Below, one piece after another: positions 60,097 to 64,000 of a DNA stretch of 64,000 bases. Position numbers and translations under genes: made by a program. Position 1 is the first letter of the stretch. Every line of letters starts with the position of its first letter. Source of the DNA: Flaviramulus multivorans (lineage in GTDB: Bacteria > Bacteroidota > Bacteroidia > Flavobacteriales > Flavobacteriaceae); the NCBI RefSeq assembly GCF_021728415.1, contig NZ_JAKKDV010000001.1:725977-789976 (forward strand). Direction: 5' to 3'. The notes under the pieces are model-generated. The model worked only from the letters and a program-made list of their open reading frames with translations. It did not search any database and was not told where the DNA came from.

Positions 60097-60162
60097 AATT
60101 TCTTATTTTTTGTGGTGCAAACCTACATATTTTTTTTATAAAATGTAACTCAAAACTTCTTT

Positions 60163-60273
60163 TTTTTGGGCATTCCTGCGCTTCGGCTTGGGCGGGCTTT
60201 TACTACTCGCTTCCCGATTAAAAAAATCGGGAGTGCTCAAACAAATAGCTCAATCCCTAATGCAAAAACAAGG
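60163..60273. repeat. Composite dispersed repeat between TerB gene and mfd
   Basis: Starts TTTTGGGCATTCCTGCG, contains GGCGGGCTTTTACTACTCGC, a hairpin TCCCGATT/AATCGGGA (60212-60232) and ends CTCAATCCCTAATGCAAAAAC-like. Order and ends match the element at 50368-50515. Confidence 0.65.
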
Positions 60274-60331
60274 TACAAAAATGCTAATAAATTCTCTGAT
60301 AGAATATACGTTAAAAATTAACTGTAAAATG

Positions 60332-60339
60332 TATCTTTG
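60332..60339 (+). promoter_or_regulatory. -7 element of mfd
   Basis: TATCTTTG matches TAnnTTTG, 25 bases before the GTG start. No exact -33 TTG at the normal distance. Confidence 0.5.
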
Positions 60340-60364
60340 CAATCGTTAAAAACACAAAGATTAG

Positions 60365-63300
60365 GTGAGTAAATCCATCCTCTCGCAAACCTATGCACAG
60401 ACTTTGCAAACGCAAAATCTGCAAAATCTTATTGCCCAAACTCAAAATAAGATTCATTTAAAAGGACTTGTAGGATCCTCTTTTTCATTTGTAATATCAA
60501 ATATTTTTAAGGTTTCCGAAAAACCCTTTTTAATAGTTTTTAACGACAAGGAAGAAGCGGCGTTTTATTTAAACGATTTAGAACAACTTTGTGGCGATAA
60601 AGATGTGCTTTTTTATCCAGGAAGTTATCGCAGACCTTATGAAATTGAAGAAACTGATAATGCCAATGTACTTCTTAGGGCAGAGGTTTTAAACCGTATT
60701 AATTCGCAAAAAAAACCTGCCATAATAGTAAGCTATCCAGATGCTCTTTTTGAGCAGGTAGTTACAAGAAAAGAGTTAGAGCGTAATACCTTAAAAGTTT
60801 CAGTTAATGATAATTTATCTATCGATTTTGTAAACGAAGTACTGTTTGAGTATCAATTTAAACGGGTCGATTTTGTTACTGAGCCAGGAGAGTTTTCAGT
60901 ACGTGGCGGCATTGTAGATGTATTTTCGTTTTCGCACGACGAACCTTATCGTATTGAATTTTTTGGTGACGAGGTTGATAGTATCAGAACGTTTGATGTA
61001 GAAACGCAATTGTCTATCGAGCAAATAAAAAAGATAAATATTATTCCTAATGTTGCTAATAAATTGTTGCAAGAAAGTCGACAAAGTTTTCTAAAATATA
61101 TAGCGCAAAAAACGGTGGTTTGTTTAAAGGATGCCGACTTGATGTTTTCACGAATAGACGAATTTTACAACAAAGCAGAGGAAGCTTTTAAAACCCTTTC
61201 TACAGATATTAAGCATGCAAAACCTAATGAATTATTTTGCAGTTCAACAGTATTAAAAAAACAATTACTAGATTTTTCAATTATTGAGTTTGGAAGTGTT
61301 TCGGTCATGTCGAGCGCAGTCGAGACATCTCATCATATTGAATTCAACACGACGCCTCAGCCTTCATTCAACAAACAGTTTGATTTGTTAATTGAAGATT
61401 TAAACACTAATCATAACAAGGGTTATACCAATTACATTGCATGTGTAAGCGAGCAACAAGCAAAACGCTTTCATGATATTTTTGACGATTCGCATTTAGA
61501 TGTAAAACAATACACAACGCTTATTCTTTCGTTGCATAATGGATTCATAGACCACGATAATAAAATAGTCTGCTATACTGATCATCAAATTTTTGAACGC
61601 TATCATAAGTTTCATCTTAAAAATGGCTATGCAAAAAAGCAGGCCATAACTTTAAAAGAGCTTACAAATTTAGATATTGGCGATTATGTTACGCACATCG
61701 ACCATGGGATAGGGCGCTTTGGTGGACTTCAAAAAATTGATGTGGAAGGCAAAAAACAAGAAGCTATTAAATTAGTGTATGGCGAGCGTGATATACTTTA
61801 TTTAAGCATTCATTCTTTACATAAAATAACCAAGTTTAATGGAAAAGATGGGAAGCCTCCAAAAATATATAAGCTTGGTAGCAATGCTTGGAAAGCATTA
61901 AAAGAGAAAACAAAAACTCGAGTTAAACATATTGCGTTTAATTTAATTAAACTGTACGCTAAACGTAAAACTAAAAAAGGGTATCAGTATAATCCAGATA
62001 GTTACATGCAACACGAGCTGGAAGCCTCTTTTTTATATGAAGACACTCCAGATCAAAGTACTGCAACGGCTGATATTAAAGCTGATATGGAAAGCGAGCG
62101 CCCTATGGACAGACTTGTTTGTGGTGATGTAGGTTTTGGTAAAACCGAGGTTGCTATTCGTGCTGCTTTTAAAGCAGTTGATAACGGAAAACAGGTAGCG
62201 GTTTTAGTTCCAACCACTATTTTGGCATATCAGCATTCCAGAACATTTAAAGAGCGGTTAAAAGAATTTCCTGTAACGGTAGATTATTTAAATAGGTTTA
62301 GAACTACCAAGGAAAAGCGTGAAACTTTGGAAGGTTTGGAACAAGGTAAGGTTGATATTATTATAGGCACACATCAATTAGTGAATAAAAATGTAAAATT
62401 TAAAGATTTAGGGTTGCTTATTGTTGATGAAGAACAAAAATTTGGTGTTGCTGTAAAAGAGAAATTAAAAACGATTAAAGAAAATGTAGATGTTTTAACC
62501 TTAACCGCTACACCAATACCTCGAACTTTACAGTTTAGTTTAATGGCTGCGCGAGATTTATCGGTTATTACAACGCCACCACCAAACCGTTATCCTATTG
62601 AAAGCCATGTAATTCGTTTTAATGAAGAAACCATTCGCGATGCCGTGAGTTACGAAATTCAACGTGGCGGGCAAATATTCTTTATTCATAACCGTATTGA
62701 GAATATTAAGGAAGTTGCTGGCATGATACAACGTTTGGTGCCAGATGCTAAAATAGGTATTGGTCATGGGCAATTGGACGGGAAAAAACTTGAACAATTG
62801 ATGCTCGCATTTATGAATGGTGAATTTGATGTTTTAGTAAGTACAACGATTGTTGAAAGTGGACTCGATGTACCAAATGCAAACACGATATTTATAAATA
62901 ACGCCAACAATTTTGGGTTGAGTGATTTACATCAGATGCGAGGTAGAGTGGGACGAAGTAACAAAAAAGCCTTTTGCTATTTTATAACCCCTGAATATTC
63001 GGCAATGACTGATGATGCTAGAAAACGTATTACCGCACTTGAACAATTTACCGAGTTAGGAAGTGGCTTCAATATAGCCATGAAAGATTTAGAAATACGT
63101 GGAGCAGGGGACTTATTAGGTGGCGAACAAAGTGGATTTATAAATGAAATAGGGTTTGATACTTACCAGAAAATTTTAAATGAAGCGATTGAAGAGCTTA
63201 AAGAAAATGAGTTTAAAGATTTGTATAATGAAGATGAAGCCAATAAGGTTTATGTAAAAGATGTAACCATTGACAGTGACTTTGAATTACTTTTTCCAGA

Positions 63301-63718
63301 TAGTTATATAAACAATATTACCGAACGCTTAAATTTGTACACGCAATTAAATAATTTAAAAACGGAGGCAGAATTGCATACTTTTGAAAATGAATTAGTT
63401 GACCGTTTTGGAGAATTACCAAAAGAAGTGACCGATTTGCTAAACAGCGTCCAAATAAAGTGGTTGGCTACTAAAATAGGATTTGAAAAAGTAGTAATGA
63501 AACAAGGAAAGTTAATCGGATATTTTATTAACGACCAACAAAGTAGCTTTTATCAAAGCAATAACTTTACAAAAGTGTTGCAGTTTGTACAAACGCACCC
63601 AACCGATTGCGTAATGAAAGAAAAACAAACTCGTAATGGTCTGCGATTAATGTTAACTTTCAACAATATAAAGTCTGTAAAACAGGCGTTACATGTTTTG
63701 CAACCTATTGTGGCTTAA
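60365..63718 (+). CDS. mfd: Transcription-repair coupling factor Mfd, GTG start
   Basis: Displaces stalled RNA polymerase at lesions and recruits UvrA. The 1117 residues include the UvrB-like N-terminal part (SVRGGIVDVFSFSHDEPYRI near 178-197), the polymerase-interaction domain (GDYVTHIDHGIGRFGGLQKI near 440), helicase Walker A GDVGFGKTE near 579, DEEQ box VDEEQKFGV and TATPIPRTLQFS, RNA-helicase motif VI QMRGRVGRSNKKAF and a C-terminal TRCF domain. The start is GTG, with an in-frame stop just upstream and no early ATG. Residues 314-322 (VMSSAVETS) come from an in-frame palindromic repeat. Confidence 0.96.
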   Translation: MSKSILSQTYAQTLQTQNLQNLIAQTQNKIHLKGLVGSSFSFVISNIFKVSEKPFLIVFNDKEEAAFYLNDLEQLCGDKDVLFYPGSYRRPYEIEETDNANVLLRAEVLNRINSQKKPAIIVSYPDALFEQVVTRKELERNTLKVSVNDNLSIDFVNEVLFEYQFKRVDFVTEPGEFSVRGGIVDVFSFSHDEPYRIEFFGDEVDSIRTFDVETQLSIEQIKKINIIPNVANKLLQESRQSFLKYIAQKTVVCLKDADLMFSRIDEFYNKAEEAFKTLSTDIKHAKPNELFCSSTVLKKQLLDFSIIEFGSVSVMSSAVETSHHIEFNTTPQPSFNKQFDLLIEDLNTNHNKGYTNYIACVSEQQAKRFHDIFDDSHLDVKQYTTLILSLHNGFIDHDNKIVCYTDHQIFERYHKFHLKNGYAKKQAITLKELTNLDIGDYVTHIDHGIGRFGGLQKIDVEGKKQEAIKLVYGERDILYLSIHSLHKITKFNGKDGKPPKIYKLGSNAWKALKEKTKTRVKHIAFNLIKLYAKRKTKKGYQYNPDSYMQHELEASFLYEDTPDQSTATADIKADMESERPMDRLVCGDVGFGKTEVAIRAAFKAVDNGKQVAVLVPTTILAYQHSRTFKERLKEFPVTVDYLNRFRTTKEKRETLEGLEQGKVDIIIGTHQLVNKNVKFKDLGLLIVDEEQKFGVAVKEKLKTIKENVDVLTLTATPIPRTLQFSLMAARDLSVITTPPPNRYPIESHVIRFNEETIRDAVSYEIQRGGQIFFIHNRIENIKEVAGMIQRLVPDAKIGIGHGQLDGKKLEQLMLAFMNGEFDVLVSTTIVESGLDVPNANTIFINNANNFGLSDLHQMRGRVGRSNKKAFCYFITPEYSAMTDDARKRITALEQFTELGSGFNIAMKDLEIRGAGDLLGGEQSGFINEIGFDTYQKILNEAIEELKENEFKDLYNEDEANKVYVKDVTIDSDFELLFPDSYINNITERLNLYTQLNNLKTEAELHTFENELVDRFGELPKEVTDLLNSVQIKWLATKIGFEKVVMKQGKLIGYFINDQQSSFYQSNNFTKVLQFVQTHPTDCVMKEKQTRNGLRLMLTFNNIKSVKQALHVLQPIVA
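61304..61330 (+). repeat. 27-base palindromic repeat inside mfd
   Basis: ATGTC (61307-61311) and GACAT (61324-61328) frame a core GAGCGCAGTCGA. Length is nine codons and the frame is kept. It resembles short dispersed repeats that I recall from flavobacterial intergenic DNA, and belongs to another family than the one in metG. Confidence 0.6.
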
Positions 63719-63769
63719 TTATTGTATTAAAATAAATGAAGATCAACTAAAAACAGTGCACACACATCA

Positions 63770-64000
63770 ATGAAACGTATTCTTTTTTTAACGCTTTTAT
63801 TACCGAGTTTTTTGCTAGCTCAACATACCATAAAAGGTAAATTTTCACCACCTGAAAATTATAACGTGGCGTTATTGTATAAAGTAACTCCAACCATATC
63901 AGAATATATAAAAAATGCTGACGTAAAAAAGGACGGTAGTTTTGAATTCAAATTAGATTCTACAGCAACCAAAGGAATGTATAGAGTGGTTTATGCTATT
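63770..64000 (+). CDS. Exported DUF4369-like protein, N-terminal part (cut by window edge)
   Basis: A frame open to the end of the window: ATG at 63770, 77 codons visible. A signal peptide (ILFLTLLLPSFLLAQ) is followed by HTIKGKFSPPENYNVALLYK and KKDGSFEFKLDSTATKG, the pattern of DUF4369 domains that precede thioredoxin-like TlpA domains in Bacteroidota. It begins 51 bases after mfd. The remainder lies outside the window, so the presence of the thioredoxin part cannot be tested here. Confidence 0.7.
   Translation, partial: MKRILFLTLLLPSFLLAQHTIKGKFSPPENYNVALLYKVTPTISEYIKNADVKKDGSFEFKLDSTATKGMYRVVYAI

Noticed and set aside
1-64000. CRISPR array, tRNA, rRNA, insertion sequence or prophage
   Set aside because: No evenly spaced direct repeats, no recognisable tRNA or rRNA sequence, and no transposase, integrase or phage structural gene were found.

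Overview
The window is 64 kb of an AT-rich chromosome that I read as a marine, gliding member of the Flavobacteriaceae (Bacteroidota). The grounds are a gldH gliding lipoprotein, a type IX secretion C-terminal domain on an alginate lyase, Bacteroidota-type promoters (TAnnTTTG), few Shine-Dalgarno sites, and typical family blocks (dut-nucleotidyltransferase-TPR-DUF4292-EnvC; ricT-gldH-PBP1A; a long hem operon). The genus cannot be settled from the sequence alone. No rRNA, tRNA, CRISPR array, insertion sequence or prophage was found. Nearly everything is chromosomal core or common accessory content.

Layout. 1-5.3 kb: surface polysaccharide export (partial flippase), dut, a sugar nucleotidyltransferase, then a TPR protein, a DUF4292 lipoprotein and an EnvC-like factor, tightly packed. 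5.3-10.2 kb: small lipoprotein, acyl-CoA thioesterase, HU/SPOR-domain protein, dprA, trpS, plsC. 10.2-14.1 kb: an ECF sigma-factor operon (lipoprotein, sigma, membrane-anchored anti-sigma fused to an outer-membrane barrel), recA, and a candidate small RNA. 14.1-20.9 kb: trhO, ricT-like, gldH, a class A penicillin-binding protein, scoA-scoB. 21.2-28 kb (minus strand): fused dipeptide-type ABC ATPase, 3'-5' exonuclease, membrane protein, penicillin acylase, ogt, CNNM/CBS protein. 28-38.7 kb: heme synthesis, with hemA-hemC/D-hemE-EI24-GNAT-hemF-methyltransferase-hemB on the minus strand and a PchR-like regulator, a 56-residue peptide gene, hemH and hemJ on the plus strand. 38.7-48 kb: sensor kinase, Gfo/Idh oxidoreductase, enoyl-CoA hydratase, PL7 alginate lyase, radical SAM protein, a secreted protein with a decayed duplicate beside it, AraC regulator, HD hydrolase. 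48-64 kb: acyl-ACP desaturase, second plsC, bacilliredoxin, lipoproteins, TerB-DnaJ protein, LD-carboxypeptidase, metG, OmpA-like lipoprotein, TerB protein, mfd, and the start of a DUF4369-type secreted protein.

The most interesting structure is regulatory. Three sites (12790-12817 minus, 13924-13951 plus, 50914-50941 minus) share an identical pair of boxes, CGCAACC and GCATCTA, exactly 14 bases apart. They resemble an ECF promoter (AAC-type -35, short -10). One lies ahead of the ECF operon itself, one ahead of an unrelated lipoprotein gene 38 kb away, and one starts a roughly 105-base unit that ends in a perfect intrinsic terminator and holds no substantial ORF. I infer an ECF regulon with autoregulation, a lipoprotein target and a small RNA, sensed by an anti-sigma factor whose single chain appears to reach from the cytoplasm to the outer membrane.

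A second theme is short palindromic dispersed repeats. Two look inserted in frame inside essential or conserved genes (metG residues 514-527, mfd residues 314-322). Others sit between genes, one at the start of the TPR gene, one in the trpS leader, and two as larger composite elements.
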